Below are positions 1 through 7,905 of a DNA stretch of 64,000 nt, one piece after another (positions within the stretch are counted from its first letter, which is position 1; each line of letters opens with the position of its first letter). The DNA is taken from the NCBI RefSeq assembly GCF_007830515.1, contig NZ_VLKT01000007.1, positions 62,001 through 126,000 on the forward strand. Direction: 5' to 3'. A program made the translations under genes and the position numbers. Origin of the DNA: Mesorhizobium tianshanense. GTDB lineage: Bacteria; Pseudomonadota; Alphaproteobacteria; Rhizobiales; Rhizobiaceae. A model generated the notes under the pieces. That model had not been told where the DNA came from, made no database searches, and saw nothing but the letters and a program-made list of their open reading frames with translations.

Positions 1-198
1 CCCCATGCCGTCCGCAGCGACCTCGACCCCGAGGCCAAGCGTCGGCTCACCGTATTCCTCACCAATCTCAAATCGATGGCGCCGGATGTCTACGATCTTC
101 TGGAATCGAAACATTCCGGCGGCTTCGCCGTTGCCGGCCCAAAGGATTACGCGATGGCGGCGGCCATGGTGCGTTTTGTGTCAGGCAACGGTCGATAG
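1..198 (+). CDS. C-terminal fragment of a probable phosphate/phosphonate-type ABC transporter substrate-binding protein
   Basis: An open frame enters from the left edge in frame 1 and stops with TAG at 196-198, leaving 65 residues (PHAVRSDLDPEAKRR... to ...RFVSGNGR). The pattern VRxDLDPExKxxLxxFLxxL followed by GGF near the end resembles the C-terminal lobe of PhnD-type periplasmic phosphate/phosphite/phosphonate-binding proteins, whose last helices have this look. The catalytic or ligand-binding part lies outside the window, so the family call is tentative. The gene runs towards the minus-strand pilus genes and is probably not part of the pilus locus. The longer frame starting at position 5 is in a different phase and is a shadow. 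Confidence 0.4.
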   Translation, partial: PHAVRSDLDPEAKRRLTVFLTNLKSMAPDVYDLLESKHSGGFAVAGPKDYAMAAAMVRFVSGNGR

Positions 199-229
199 CA
201 ATGGCGATCGGGGCCTGGAAACGGTCGTT

Positions 230-850
230 TCAGCAGGAGCCGCAGGGAATCGTCGGGTTCCTGCGGGGCCTGAGATAATAGGTTTCGCCCATCGAGATGT
301 GGGCGAAGGCAGAGCTCAATCCGAGCCGGTTTGCGCTGTCTGCCGACCAGGTGATGATAGGCTCGTAGGAGAGATTGCTTTCAACGCGAACGAGAAAGGT
401 GCCCTTGATCTTGAGCGCCGGTGGAACCGTGGTGACGGAGTCCTTGGCGGCGCCGGCGCTAAAAACACCGCCGACCATCTTGCGTGACCATACGACCAGC
501 ACCTTCGGCGTCGTTTCGTTGGTGATCTCTATCGCGGTGATGGTGATTTCCGGGGTTGATCGATTGTAGGGCTGAAGGGTGGAGTTGCCGATCTGCATCA
601 TCGCATCGAGTTCGGCCGCCTCGACGGTCTGCCGCTGTGTGACGAGATCCGCCACCATGCTGCCGACGCGGCTGACCTTCTTGCTGGTCTCGATGGCTTG
701 CGAGGCTTCCATGGTCATGAAGTACATGATCAGCAGCACAGGCACGATGAAGGCAAACTCAACGGCCGCGACACCGCGGCGATCGCGGTAGAACCGGATT
801 GCTTTCGTGCAAATCCCGGCGATCCCCCCATGTGCCCCCGCACGAACCAT
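230..850 (-). CDS. TadE/TadG-like pilus assembly protein (pseudopilin)
   Basis: This 206-residue protein has a short basic N-terminus, then RRGVAAVEF at about residues 24-32 running into a hydrophobic segment at about 27-47. That is the hallmark of TadE/TadF/TadG minor pseudopilins, where the Glu in the AxVEF motif marks the processing and packing site. The rest is a periplasmic domain with no strong motif. The ATG at 850 is preferred over the upstream TTG at 877 because an AAGGACGAGG ribosome-binding site lies just ahead of it. It follows the paralogue at 888-1445 with a gap of about 37 bp, so the two are probably co-transcribed. Role: minor component of the Flp pilus, anchored in the inner membrane. 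Confidence 0.8.
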   Translation of the reverse strand: MVRAGAHGGIAGICTKAIRFYRDRRGVAAVEFAFIVPVLLIMYFMTMEASQAIETSKKVSRVGSMVADLVTQRQTVEAAELDAMMQIGNSTLQPYNRSTPEITITAIEITNETTPKVLVVWSRKMVGGVFSAGAAKDSVTTVPPALKIKGTFLVRVESNLSYEPIITWSADSANRLGLSSAFAHISMGETYYLRPRRNPTIPCGSC

Positions 851-887
851 GCCCTCGTCCTTTTCCCACTCACGCAACGGCGCGGTT

Positions 888-1445
888 TCAGTTGTCGAAT
901 GGCTCGTTCTGCCAGGTCACGGATGCGAAATGCAGTGTCTTGCCGTCTTTCAGATTGGCGATCGACTTGGCCATGAAATCGGTCATGACAGGCCATTTGT
1001 AAAAAACCCGCAGCATGTTTATTGATTCAGCCAATCCTGGGGATACCGTAAAAGTCGCGGGGTTCGTGCCCGTCAGCACGATTTCGCGGTCCTGTATCTT
1101 GAAGCCCGCCTTGGCCGCATCGGCAAAGGTCGGATATTCGCGCAAATCCACCTCCAATCCGGGGCAGTCCTTGGCGACCATGATCTCCAGCCGGCTGCAG
1201 ATCATGGTCTTCAGCGTGGCCTCGGTCATGTCGGCCTGCCTTATCTGGCCCGTCCGCAGCTGGCGCGCGACGTCGTCGGTGATATTGGCCATCACCTCCT
1301 GACCGGCAAATGAAATGCAGCTCTCCAGGATGGCAAAGACGAGAAGCGCAAACGGCACCGCAAGCATCGCGAATTCCAAAGCCGTGCTGCCGCGCCGGTC
1401 GCCAAGGAATCGCGCGGAAAGGCTAGCTCGTCCTGCTTTGCTCAT
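888..1445 (-). CDS. TadE/TadG-like pilus assembly protein
   Basis: This 185-residue protein carries RRGSTALEF at residues 17-25 followed by a transmembrane segment at about 22-44 (AMLAVPFALLVFAILES). It is the same architecture as its downstream neighbour: a prepilin-like N-terminus plus an extracytoplasmic domain of about 140 residues. In Tad systems such proteins are processed by the prepilin peptidase (cpaA, on the other strand nearby) and are needed for Flp pilus biogenesis. The ATG at 1445 is a clear start, though the ribosome-binding site is weak. Two adjacent TadE-type genes are common in rhizobial tad loci. Which one is E, F or G cannot be decided from the sequence alone. Confidence 0.82.
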   Translation of the reverse strand: MSKAGRASLSARFLGDRRGSTALEFAMLAVPFALLVFAILESCISFAGQEVMANITDDVARQLRTGQIRQADMTEATLKTMICSRLEIMVAKDCPGLEVDLREYPTFADAAKAGFKIQDREIVLTGTNPATFTVSPGLAESINMLRVFYKWPVMTDFMAKSIANLKDGKTLHFASVTWQNEPFDN

Positions 1446-1596
1446 GTCCCGTCTCTACCGATCCTGAAGAGGTGTCGGAGGAAACATTAGCGGAAACCCA
1501 TTGAAGTGCGGTTTGGATGATCGTTAAATTCGACGGGAAGGTTTTAATCGGCCGATAACCGAAGCGTCATTTTGGCGAGCGAGACGGCCCGGTCGC

Positions 1597-2019
1597 CTAC
1601 CGGCCGGCGCTCATCTCGGCCTCGGAGGCCTTCTCCGCATCGCTTTTATACGAACTCTCGCAATAAGGCGTGCAGGACATGGTCTGTATTTCGGCACGTC
1701 GATAGATGCGCACCGACGACGCGTCCTGCCGCACGACGGTGATCTGCTCGTCGACGATCGGCTGGCCCTCCTGATCGAGGACGACGAGGTTGGTGACGCC
1801 AAAGCCCTTGCCCGTCAGCACGATCGTCGAAGCATCCTGCACGGACGCGTCGGCGATTGCCGGATTGCCGACGACGATCGTGTCGGCGGCGCGCGATAAT
1901 TTGACGATCTTCGCCTGGTTCATCGTGACCTCGATGCCGGCGCCAGCCATGGCCGGCGCGACGAAGGTTGCGGCGGCAAGAAGCGCGGCAATCGGAAATG
2001 ACGATTTCGGCCCAGTCAT
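1597..2019 (-). CDS. Pilus assembly protein with secretin-N-like domain (CpaC/RcpA N-terminal type)
   Basis: This 140-residue secreted protein has a signal peptide at about residues 1-25 (MTGPKSSFPIAALLAAATFVAPAMAG). A single domain follows, of the type seen at the N-terminus of CpaC/RcpA secretins: NQAKIVKLSRAADTIVVGNPAIADASVQD, then a TxIVLTGKGFGVTNLVVLD segment. The equivalent stretch is present in cpaC at 4278, so this is a free-standing copy. Four cysteines near the C-terminus (MSCTPYCESS) are unusual. The start at 2019 is chosen because the longer frame to 2211 adds an Arg-rich, shadow-like extension with no signal peptide. It lies divergent from flp and probably acts in the periplasm with the secretin. 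Confidence 0.8.
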   Translation of the reverse strand: MTGPKSSFPIAALLAAATFVAPAMAGAGIEVTMNQAKIVKLSRAADTIVVGNPAIADASVQDASTIVLTGKGFGVTNLVVLDQEGQPIVDEQITVVRQDASSVRIYRRAEIQTMSCTPYCESSYKSDAEKASEAEMSAGR

Positions 2020-2373
2020 CGAAGCGCTCCACGGCGGCAAACTGCTCAACGGAACATGAACGAGATTGGTGAACCAACGGTTAAGCGGATGGGATCGATG
2101 ATGACGTCGGGATCGGCATCGTGATCGCCTGGAGCGGGACACCCGTTTCTCGAATCGCCAAATTGTGCTTTCCGCGGCCTTTGACACGCCTGCCGGGGCT
2201 CTGGGCGTCACTTAGTTTACGGTTAACCACGCAATGCCTTCGAAGTGGGAAAGGAATCGGTAAGGCTGTTTATTAAGCCGATCGAAAGAGCTTCTCGATA
2301 GATTGGCAGCATCCGATCAGCCGCCAAGAGAAGTTGACGGAATTGCTGTAACACGTGGAGTAGGAGCTCTCGA
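2020..2373. other. Divergent intergenic region between the pilus protein gene and flp
   Basis: This 354-bp region holds no supported gene and must carry the promoters for both the minus-strand pilus genes and flp. It contains a CtrA-like motif (TTAG-N7-TTAACC) at 2212-2226 and two GANTC sites (GAATC at 2152-2156 and 2254-2258). A good ribosome-binding site (GGAG) precedes the flp ATG. The long frame that reaches 2211 on the minus strand through this region is Arg-rich and reads as a shadow. Confidence 0.5.
2212..2226 (+). promoter_or_regulatory. Possible CtrA-binding site upstream of flp
   Basis: TTAG-TTTACGG-TTAA, followed by CC, differs at one position from the alphaproteobacterial CtrA consensus TTAA-N7-TTAA. 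It lies about 147 bp upstream of the flp start. Tad pilus genes are cell-cycle regulated by CtrA in Caulobacter, which makes the site plausible. A single near-match in a promoter region can arise by chance. Confidence 0.33.
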
Positions 2374-2568
2374 ATGTCTAATCTCATTGCACGTTTTGTG
2401 AAGGACGAATCCGGCGCGACCGCCATCGAATATGGTCTGATCGCCGCCCTCATCGCACTCGCCATCATGGTCGGCGCCGGCGCGCTGGGCAATAGCCTTA
2501 ATGCCAAGTTCGACAATATTGCCGATACGCTGGATGGCGCCGGCACGACGCCCGCCGCCACCCCGTAA
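2374..2568 (+). CDS. flp: Flp family type IVb pilin
   Basis: This 64-residue prepilin is the major subunit of the Flp (Tad) pilus. It has a short leader, the processing motif DESG-ATAIEYGL with cleavage expected after Gly14, and the conserved Glu19-Tyr20 pair of Flp pilins. A hydrophobic helix (LIAALIALAIMVGAGAL) and a small polar tail follow. The length is typical of Flp pilins. An AGGAG-like ribosome-binding site lies ahead of the ATG, and a hairpin terminator lies shortly after the stop. The pilin can therefore be made from its own abundant transcript, separately from the assembly genes that follow. Confidence 0.95.
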   Translation: MSNLIARFVKDESGATAIEYGLIAALIALAIMVGAGALGNSLNAKFDNIADTLDGAGTTPAATP

Positions 2569-2600
2569 TAGACAACGACGTTCAGTTGTTTTCCGGACAA

Positions 2601-2623
2601 GGGCCGCCGCGTTGGCGGCCCTT
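2601..2623 (+). terminator. Hairpin terminator behind flp
   Basis: GGGCCGCC at 2601-2608 pairs perfectly with GGCGGCCC at 2614-2621 across a 5-nt loop, followed by only a short T stretch. It lies 33 bp after the flp stop and probably separates the pilin transcript from cpaA. Confidence 0.65.
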
Positions 2624-2725
2624 ATCCAATCGTACCGCGCGATTTTGAAATTTCGGCCTCATCAATCGTTAATCGAACATGCCTAGGCTGGGACCAGGTA
2701 CAGTTCGACCACAGGCGCCGCGCCC

Positions 2726-3244
2726 ATGCTTGAAGCCCTGATCTTCGTCGTCTTTCCGTTCTGCATGCTTTTTGCCGCGATCTCCGACATGCTGTCGATG
2801 ACGATCGTCAATCGCGTGCCGGTGCTGCTTGTGGCTGTCTTTGCCCTGGTCGCGCCGTTGACGGGGATGGACTGGGCAACCTATGGCGGGCATTTCGCCG
2901 CTGGCGGCCTGGTTCTCGCCGTGACGTTCGGTCTGTTCGCGCTCGGCGGCATGGGAGGCGGCGACGCCAAACTGCTGGCCGCCACCGCCCTCTGGATGGG
3001 GCTCGATATCCATCTCATTCAATATCTGGTCGTCTCGACATTCATCGGCGGCCTGCTGACGCTCGCCATTCTTGTCTATCGGAAATCGCCGCTTGCAGCC
3101 ATTACAGGCCACAATCCGTTCTTACGCCACTTCGCCGACGAGAGGACCGGCGTTCCCTATGGCATCGCGCTTGGCATTGGCGGGCTGATTACCTTTCCGA
3201 ATTCGCCGTTGATGGCGTGGGCAATCGCAAGGCTGGCGGCCTAA
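2726..3244 (+). CDS. cpaA: Prepilin peptidase CpaA/TadV (A24 aspartic protease)
   Basis: This 172-residue polytopic membrane protein is built almost entirely of hydrophobic helices. The two catalytic aspartates of the A24 family are visible: Asp21 in AAISDMLSMTI and Asp80 in the GMGGGDAKLLAA motif. It lacks the N-terminal methyltransferase domain of PilD, as is usual for the short CpaA/TadV form. It cleaves the leader of Flp pilin and of the TadE/TadG-like pseudopilins at the inner membrane. It lies between flp and cpaB, with its own strong terminator behind it. Confidence 0.93.
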   Translation: MLEALIFVVFPFCMLFAAISDMLSMTIVNRVPVLLVAVFALVAPLTGMDWATYGGHFAAGGLVLAVTFGLFALGGMGGGDAKLLAATALWMGLDIHLIQYLVVSTFIGGLLTLAILVYRKSPLAAITGHNPFLRHFADERTGVPYGIALGIGGLITFPNSPLMAWAIARLAA

Positions 3245-3308
3245 TTCCAGCGGCCACCCCTTCCCTCGTCAGACCAACCTTCCGCACTTGGAGTTGGCGT
3301 TGCAAAAC

Positions 3309-3330
3309 AGGCGGCTTGGCCGCCTTTTTT
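3309..3330 (+). terminator. Rho-independent terminator behind cpaA
   Basis: AGGCGGC at 3309-3315 and GCCGCCT at 3319-3325 form a 7-bp stem with a 3-nt loop, followed directly by a run of T to 3330. It is a textbook intrinsic terminator that isolates cpaA from the cpaB operon. The following stretch to the cpaB start is conspicuously AT-rich and is the likely promoter region of the cpaB-tadC operon. Confidence 0.88.
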
Positions 3331-3468
3331 ATACGCCGGCCGGGTCGCTCCAATTTATGTAAACCTTAAATTAATCACGATCGTAAGTATTAAATTAACC
3401 TTGTTTTGACGATTGCCGCTGCAAGGTCCGACTTGGCTACGTGGTTTGCCAAGGCGAGGTTCGGACAA

Positions 3469-4281
3469 ATGCCAGCATCCCGACTGATCATTCTGAGCGT
3501 GGCGGTGGCCGCGGCGGGTGGCGCAGGATATGTTGCTAAGAACATGGTGGCGGCGCCGCCGCCCCAAATCGTCGATTCCGGCCCCCAGGCGCCGGCAATC
3601 GCGCTGCAGGACGTGCTTGTCCTGTCCGGCGACGTTCCGATGGGCAGTCCGCTCGAGAACAACATCACATGGCAGTCCTGGCCGGCCGACGGCATCAATG
3701 CGAATTTCATCACCCGCGCCGCGGAGCCCGAAGCGCTGGAGAAGCTGAAGGGCGGCGTCGCCCGTGTGGCGATGTATGCCGGTGAGCCGCTACGGCGCTC
3801 CAAGCTGATCGGCGAGGGACAGAGCTTCATGTCGTCGATACTGCCCTCCGGCATGCGGGCTGTCGCCACAGCCGTATCGGCCGACACTTCGGCTGGCGGC
3901 TTCATTCTCCCCAACGATTTCGTCGACGTGATCATGACCCGCAGATCCGATGCCGGGAACGGCGGCAGCGGTTTTACGACAGAAACCATCCTCAAGAACA
4001 TTCGCGTCCTGGCAATCGACCAGACCATCCAAGAGGACGAGGAAGGCAAGAGGACCAGGGTTGGCCAGACCGCTACGCTGGAACTGACACCGCAGCAGGC
4101 GGAGATCATCACCGTCGCCCAGCAGATGGCCGATCGCCTGACATTGGCGCTGCGGTCGATCAGCGACACCCAGGAGGAGAATCTGGGCGAGGCCGACTAT
4201 CTGGTTTCCGGCAACGGACGGCGCGGAACCGTGCGATTGATCAAGTCAGGCGAAGTTTCCGAAGTGGGGGCAAGGCAATGA
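3469..4281 (+). CDS. cpaB: Flp pilus assembly protein CpaB/RcpC
   Basis: This 270-residue protein has an N-terminal transmembrane or signal segment (RLIILSVAVAAAGGAGYVA) and then a SAF-like domain at about residues 45-105, with the motif VLVLSGDVPMGSPL. The C-terminal part contains the family's SAGGFILPNDFVDVIMTRR and LTPQQAEIITVAQQMADRLTL blocks. CpaB works in the periplasm with the CpaC secretin. The ATG at 3469 starts the hydrophobic segment and fits better than the upstream in-frame ATG at 3406, which would put 21 polar residues before it. The stop overlaps the cpaC start by 4 nt (ATGA), showing translational coupling. Confidence 0.93.
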   Translation: MPASRLIILSVAVAAAGGAGYVAKNMVAAPPPQIVDSGPQAPAIALQDVLVLSGDVPMGSPLENNITWQSWPADGINANFITRAAEPEALEKLKGGVARVAMYAGEPLRRSKLIGEGQSFMSSILPSGMRAVATAVSADTSAGGFILPNDFVDVIMTRRSDAGNGGSGFTTETILKNIRVLAIDQTIQEDEEGKRTRVGQTATLELTPQQAEIITVAQQMADRLTLALRSISDTQEENLGEADYLVSGNGRRGTVRLIKSGEVSEVGARQ

Positions 4282-5807
4282 GACTAAACGCTAGACTGCC
4301 GGTCACCCTGGCTACGACAATCGGGCTTTTTCTGCTTGGAATGAATGCGCATGGCCTCGTCGAGGCGAACGCAGCAGGCAAGAATGCCCAGGTGTCGGCC
4401 TCGACCGCCACCCAGCGCGTCAAGCTCGGTCTCAACAAATCGGTTGTCATCGACCTGCCGAGCGATGCCTACGATATTCTCGTCGCCAACCCGGCGGTCG
4501 CCGATGCGGTGACCCGCACCGCCAGGCGCATCTATCTGTTCGGAAAGGCAGTAGGCGACACCAACATCTTCGTCTTCGGCCCCAATGGCGAACAGATCGT
4601 CAGCCTGGATCTGGCAGTCGAACGCGACGTCGCCGGACTGGAAGATTATATCAGACGCTTCATCCCGTCATCGACCATCAAGGTCGAATTGCTGAACGAC
4701 AACGTCGTCCTGACCGGAACCGTCGACACGCCCCTGGATGCCAAGCGTGCGGTCGATCTGGCGACCATCTTCGTGTCCGGCGGTGAAGCGACCACGGGAC
4801 AATATTCGCAGACCGCCTCCGGCGGTTCGGCCGAAGCCGGTGTCGACATCGACAATCCCGATTCCGAGCGTCGCGTCAGCAAGATCGTCAACCTGCTGCA
4901 GATCATCGGCGACGACCAGGTGACGCTGAAGGTGACGGTCGCGGAAGTCAGCCGCTCGGTGATGAAGCAGCTCGGCGTCAACATGATTGGCGACGGCAGC
5001 AGCAACGGCATCAGCTGGAGCGCGATCAGTGACAATTTCACAGGCTTGGGCAAGCCGCTGTCGAATTCAGGCCTCAGTATCGGCACATCGACGCTGCAGG
5101 CGTACATCAACGCCATGGAACAGTCCGGCGTCATGAAAACGCTGGCCGAGCCGACGTTGACTGCCGTATCCGGCGAGAAGGCAACCTTCAAGGTCGGCGG
5201 TGAATACAATTTGGTAAGCGGCGTGACGTCGAATGTATCCGACGACAACCAGACCGGCCAGAGGACCTATTCGGTCGAAACGATCGAATACGGCATCGGC
5301 TTGGAATTTCAACCGGTGGTGTTGTCTCCCGGCCGTATCAGCTTAAAGGTCAGGACCTCGGTTTCCGAGCCCACGACCGAGGGATCCGTGTCTTTTTCCA
5401 ACGGCGTAACAAGCCCTGGTATGAACGCCTTGTCGCTCCGTAAACGCTTGGCCGACACGACAGTGGAGCTGCCATCCGGCGGCTCAATGATGATCGCCGG
5501 CCTAGTCCGCGACGATCTCAGGCAAGCCGTCAACGGCTTGCCCGGGCTGACCAAGATCCCAGTGCTTGGCACGCTGTTCCGCAGCAGGGACTTCGTCCGC
5601 AACGAGACCGAGCTTGTCATCATCATCACGCCCTACCTGGTGAAGCCGGTGGCGCGCAACGCTCTTGCCAAGCCGGACGACAATTTCAACGCCGCTAGCG
5701 ATGGCGCCGGCATATTCCTTGGCCGTGTCAATCGCGTCTACGGCACCATGCAGACCGATAAGCCCAACGGCCGTTACCACGGCGTTGTCGGCTTCATCTA
5801 CAAGTAA
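4278..5807 (+). CDS. cpaC: Type II/III secretion system secretin, CpaC/RcpA
   Basis: This 509-residue protein forms the outer-membrane channel of the Tad pilus. It starts with a signal peptide. An N-terminal pilus-formation domain follows (VKLGLNKSVVIDLPSDAYDI... to ...IVSLDLAVERD), then a BON-like stretch at about 125-160. The secretin core at about 240-470 ends in the diagnostic VELPSGGSMMIAGLV, GLPGLTKIPVLGTLF and ETELVIIITPYLV motifs. The length is normal for CpaC. The ATG overlaps the cpaB stop. The N-terminal domain has a free-standing relative at 1597-2019. Confidence 0.96.
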   Translation: MRLNARLPVTLATTIGLFLLGMNAHGLVEANAAGKNAQVSASTATQRVKLGLNKSVVIDLPSDAYDILVANPAVADAVTRTARRIYLFGKAVGDTNIFVFGPNGEQIVSLDLAVERDVAGLEDYIRRFIPSSTIKVELLNDNVVLTGTVDTPLDAKRAVDLATIFVSGGEATTGQYSQTASGGSAEAGVDIDNPDSERRVSKIVNLLQIIGDDQVTLKVTVAEVSRSVMKQLGVNMIGDGSSNGISWSAISDNFTGLGKPLSNSGLSIGTSTLQAYINAMEQSGVMKTLAEPTLTAVSGEKATFKVGGEYNLVSGVTSNVSDDNQTGQRTYSVETIEYGIGLEFQPVVLSPGRISLKVRTSVSEPTTEGSVSFSNGVTSPGMNALSLRKRLADTTVELPSGGSMMIAGLVRDDLRQAVNGLPGLTKIPVLGTLFRSRDFVRNETELVIIITPYLVKPVARNALAKPDDNFNAASDGAGIFLGRVNRVYGTMQTDKPNGRYHGVVGFIYK

Positions 5808-5820
5808 GCGGGGAAGCGAC

Positions 5821-6558
5821 ATGTCGCAGTCAGCGTTGAAGGCAAGGACGATCACCGCAGCGATGCCGCCCGTCCGTTCGCGGATCTATCGGCCGGCCAT
5901 TCCGGTCCTGGCGGTTGCGGTCGCGGCATTGCTGGCGGGCTGCGCCAAGCGGGACAGCATCACCGTCGGCGCTGTTCCGGACGACTATCGCACCAACCAT
6001 CCGATCGTGATTGCGGAGAAAAACGAGAAGATCGACCTTCCGGTAGGCGCCGGCGATCGCGGCATGACCCGATTTCAGCGCGAGACGCTTCTGGGCTTCC
6101 TGGACGGGTATGACAAGAGCGCCGCTCCGACCCTGACGATCTCGATCCCGAGCGGTTCGGCCAACGAGATCGCCGCGACTGCGGCCGGTCGCGATTTTGC
6201 CAGGCTGGCGATTGCCAGCGGCATCAGCCGGAACCGGATCGTCATGACCACCTACCAATCGGCTTCGGCCGAAGCGTCCGCGCCGATCCGCGTCGCCTAT
6301 GTCTCGGTGAAGGCCCAGACCGATAGATGCGGGCGCTGGCCCGAAGATCTGCTTCAGACGTCGGAAAACAAGCATTATGCCGATTTCGGCTGCTCTTATC
6401 AGAACAATCTTGCCGCCCAGATGGCCAATCCAGCCGATCTGATCGGGCCGCGCAAGCAATCCGACATCGACGCGGAAAATCGAGGCGAGGTGATCGACGT
6501 CTACCGCCAGAGAGGCATTTCGGACGAGTTCCTCGGTAATTCGGAAGTGGATTATTGA
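5821..6558 (+). CDS. cpaD: Pilus assembly lipoprotein CpaD
   Basis: This 245-residue protein has an N-terminal signal segment ending in a lipobox (ALLAGC, Cys41), so it is a lipoprotein expected at the outer membrane beside the secretin. CpaD/TadD-cluster features include DDYRTNHPIVIAE near the start, the middle segment with ARLAIASGISRNRI, and the C-terminal CGRWPEDL and FGCSYQNNLAAQMANPADL blocks. Start 5821 has a GGGGA ribosome-binding site. The longer frame from 5665 would overlap the cpaC 3' end and lose the signal peptide position. It follows cpaC by 13 bp. Confidence 0.93.
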   Translation: MSQSALKARTITAAMPPVRSRIYRPAIPVLAVAVAALLAGCAKRDSITVGAVPDDYRTNHPIVIAEKNEKIDLPVGAGDRGMTRFQRETLLGFLDGYDKSAAPTLTISIPSGSANEIAATAAGRDFARLAIASGISRNRIVMTTYQSASAEASAPIRVAYVSVKAQTDRCGRWPEDLLQTSENKHYADFGCSYQNNLAAQMANPADLIGPRKQSDIDAENRGEVIDVYRQRGISDEFLGNSEVDY

Positions 6559-6586
6559 GCTTGAGCCGAACAAGTCACGGAAAGAA

Positions 6587-7876
6587 ATGACGATGAGCAA
6601 TCTTGCCTACGATACAGGGGTGGATGGCGGCGAAATCTCGCAGCAGGATATCGCCGCCATGCAGGCGTTGCGGCCGGTTCCGCGCATTTCGATTCAGGCA
6701 TTTTGCGAGACCGAGGGCGTTGCCAATCCGGTCGAGCGCGCCGGCGAGGATCGCCGCATGGCCAAGGCCCATCTGAAAGTCCATATGGGCGGCATCGCCA
6801 CCGCCATCGAGTTCTATCAATCGGCACCGACACCGAACCTGATCCTGCTGGAATCGCGCAGCGAGCCGACGCAATTGCTGGAGCAGCTCATGCAGCTCTC
6901 CGAATATTGCGATCCGACCTCGAAGGTCGTGGTCGTCGGCCACTACAACGATGTCGGCCTTTACCGCGAACTCATCCGTTCCGGCATTTCCGAATATGTC
7001 ATCGCGCCGGTGTCGATGGCCGACATCGTCAGCGTGATATCGTCGATTTTCGTTGATCCGGAAGCCGAGCCGATCGGCCGCTCGATCGCTTTCATCGGCG
7101 CCAAGGGTGGTGTCGGCTCCTCGACCATTGCCCACAATGTGGCCTGGGCGATGTCGTCCCTGTTCAAGTCCGAAGTGGTTGTCGCCGATCTCGACCTGGC
7201 TTTCGGAACGGCCAACATCAATTTCGATCAGGATCCGGCGCAAGGCATTGCCGAGGCCGTCTTCTCACCGGAACGCGTCGACGAGGTCTATCTCGATCGG
7301 CTGCTTGCCCAGTGCGCCGAGCACCTGTCGCTGCTTGCGGCGCCCTCAACGCTCGACCGCGTCTACGATTTCGATCCCGATGCCTTCACGCAGCTTATCG
7401 ACATGGCCCAGCGCAGTGTGCCGCTTCTGGTGCTCGATGTCCCGCACATCTGGACAGGCTGGACCAAGAACACGCTGGTCAAGGCCGACGAGATCGTGAT
7501 CACGGCGACGCCGGAACTGGCCAATCTACGCAACACCAAGAATCTGGTCGACATGTTCAAACGGCTTCGCCCGAATGATCCGCCGCCGAAGCTGATCATC
7601 AATCAGGCCGGCGTGCCAAAGCGCCCGGAGATTACGTCATCCGACTTCGCCGACTCGCTCGGCCTGTCACCGATGTCGGTCATTCCCTTCGAGCCGCTAC
7701 TGTTTGGAAATGCCGCCAACAACGGACGCATGCTCGGCGAAATGGATGCCAAGAACCCGATCGTCGGCACGATCAACGAGATTGCGCACGTGCTGACCGG
7801 ACGCAGCGAAATCAAGGTAAAAAAGAAGGCGAGCCTCGGCAATCTCCTTGGCAAGCTCTCGCGCAACAAGAAGTGA
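6587..7876 (+). CDS. cpaE: CpaE/TadZ family pilus localization ATPase
   Basis: This 429-residue protein combines an N-terminal receiver-like domain (about 60-160) with a C-terminal MinD/ParA-type ATPase domain. The deviant Walker A motif reads AKGGVGSSTIAHN at about residues 170-182. VVVADLDLAFGTANINFD follows, and the sensor segment lies at about 280-290 (PLLVLDVPHIWTGW). CpaE/TadZ targets the pilus machine to the cell pole in related bacteria. The second codon set (ATGACGATGAGC) leaves open a start 6 bp later. It lies between cpaD and cpaF with gaps of about 30 bp. Confidence 0.94.
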   Translation: MTMSNLAYDTGVDGGEISQQDIAAMQALRPVPRISIQAFCETEGVANPVERAGEDRRMAKAHLKVHMGGIATAIEFYQSAPTPNLILLESRSEPTQLLEQLMQLSEYCDPTSKVVVVGHYNDVGLYRELIRSGISEYVIAPVSMADIVSVISSIFVDPEAEPIGRSIAFIGAKGGVGSSTIAHNVAWAMSSLFKSEVVVADLDLAFGTANINFDQDPAQGIAEAVFSPERVDEVYLDRLLAQCAEHLSLLAAPSTLDRVYDFDPDAFTQLIDMAQRSVPLLVLDVPHIWTGWTKNTLVKADEIVITATPELANLRNTKNLVDMFKRLRPNDPPPKLIINQAGVPKRPEITSSDFADSLGLSPMSVIPFEPLLFGNAANNGRMLGEMDAKNPIVGTINEIAHVLTGRSEIKVKKKASLGNLLGKLSRNKK

Positions 7877-7905
7877 TGCTTCCGTAGCGGAATTGGTAGT
7901 CGATC

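Noticed and set aside
5..487. A 160-residue plus-strand frame across the left edge and the start of the TadG gene
   Set aside because: It is out of phase with the partial PhnD-like gene, rich in Arg/Pro, and overlaps the minus-strand TadG-like gene.
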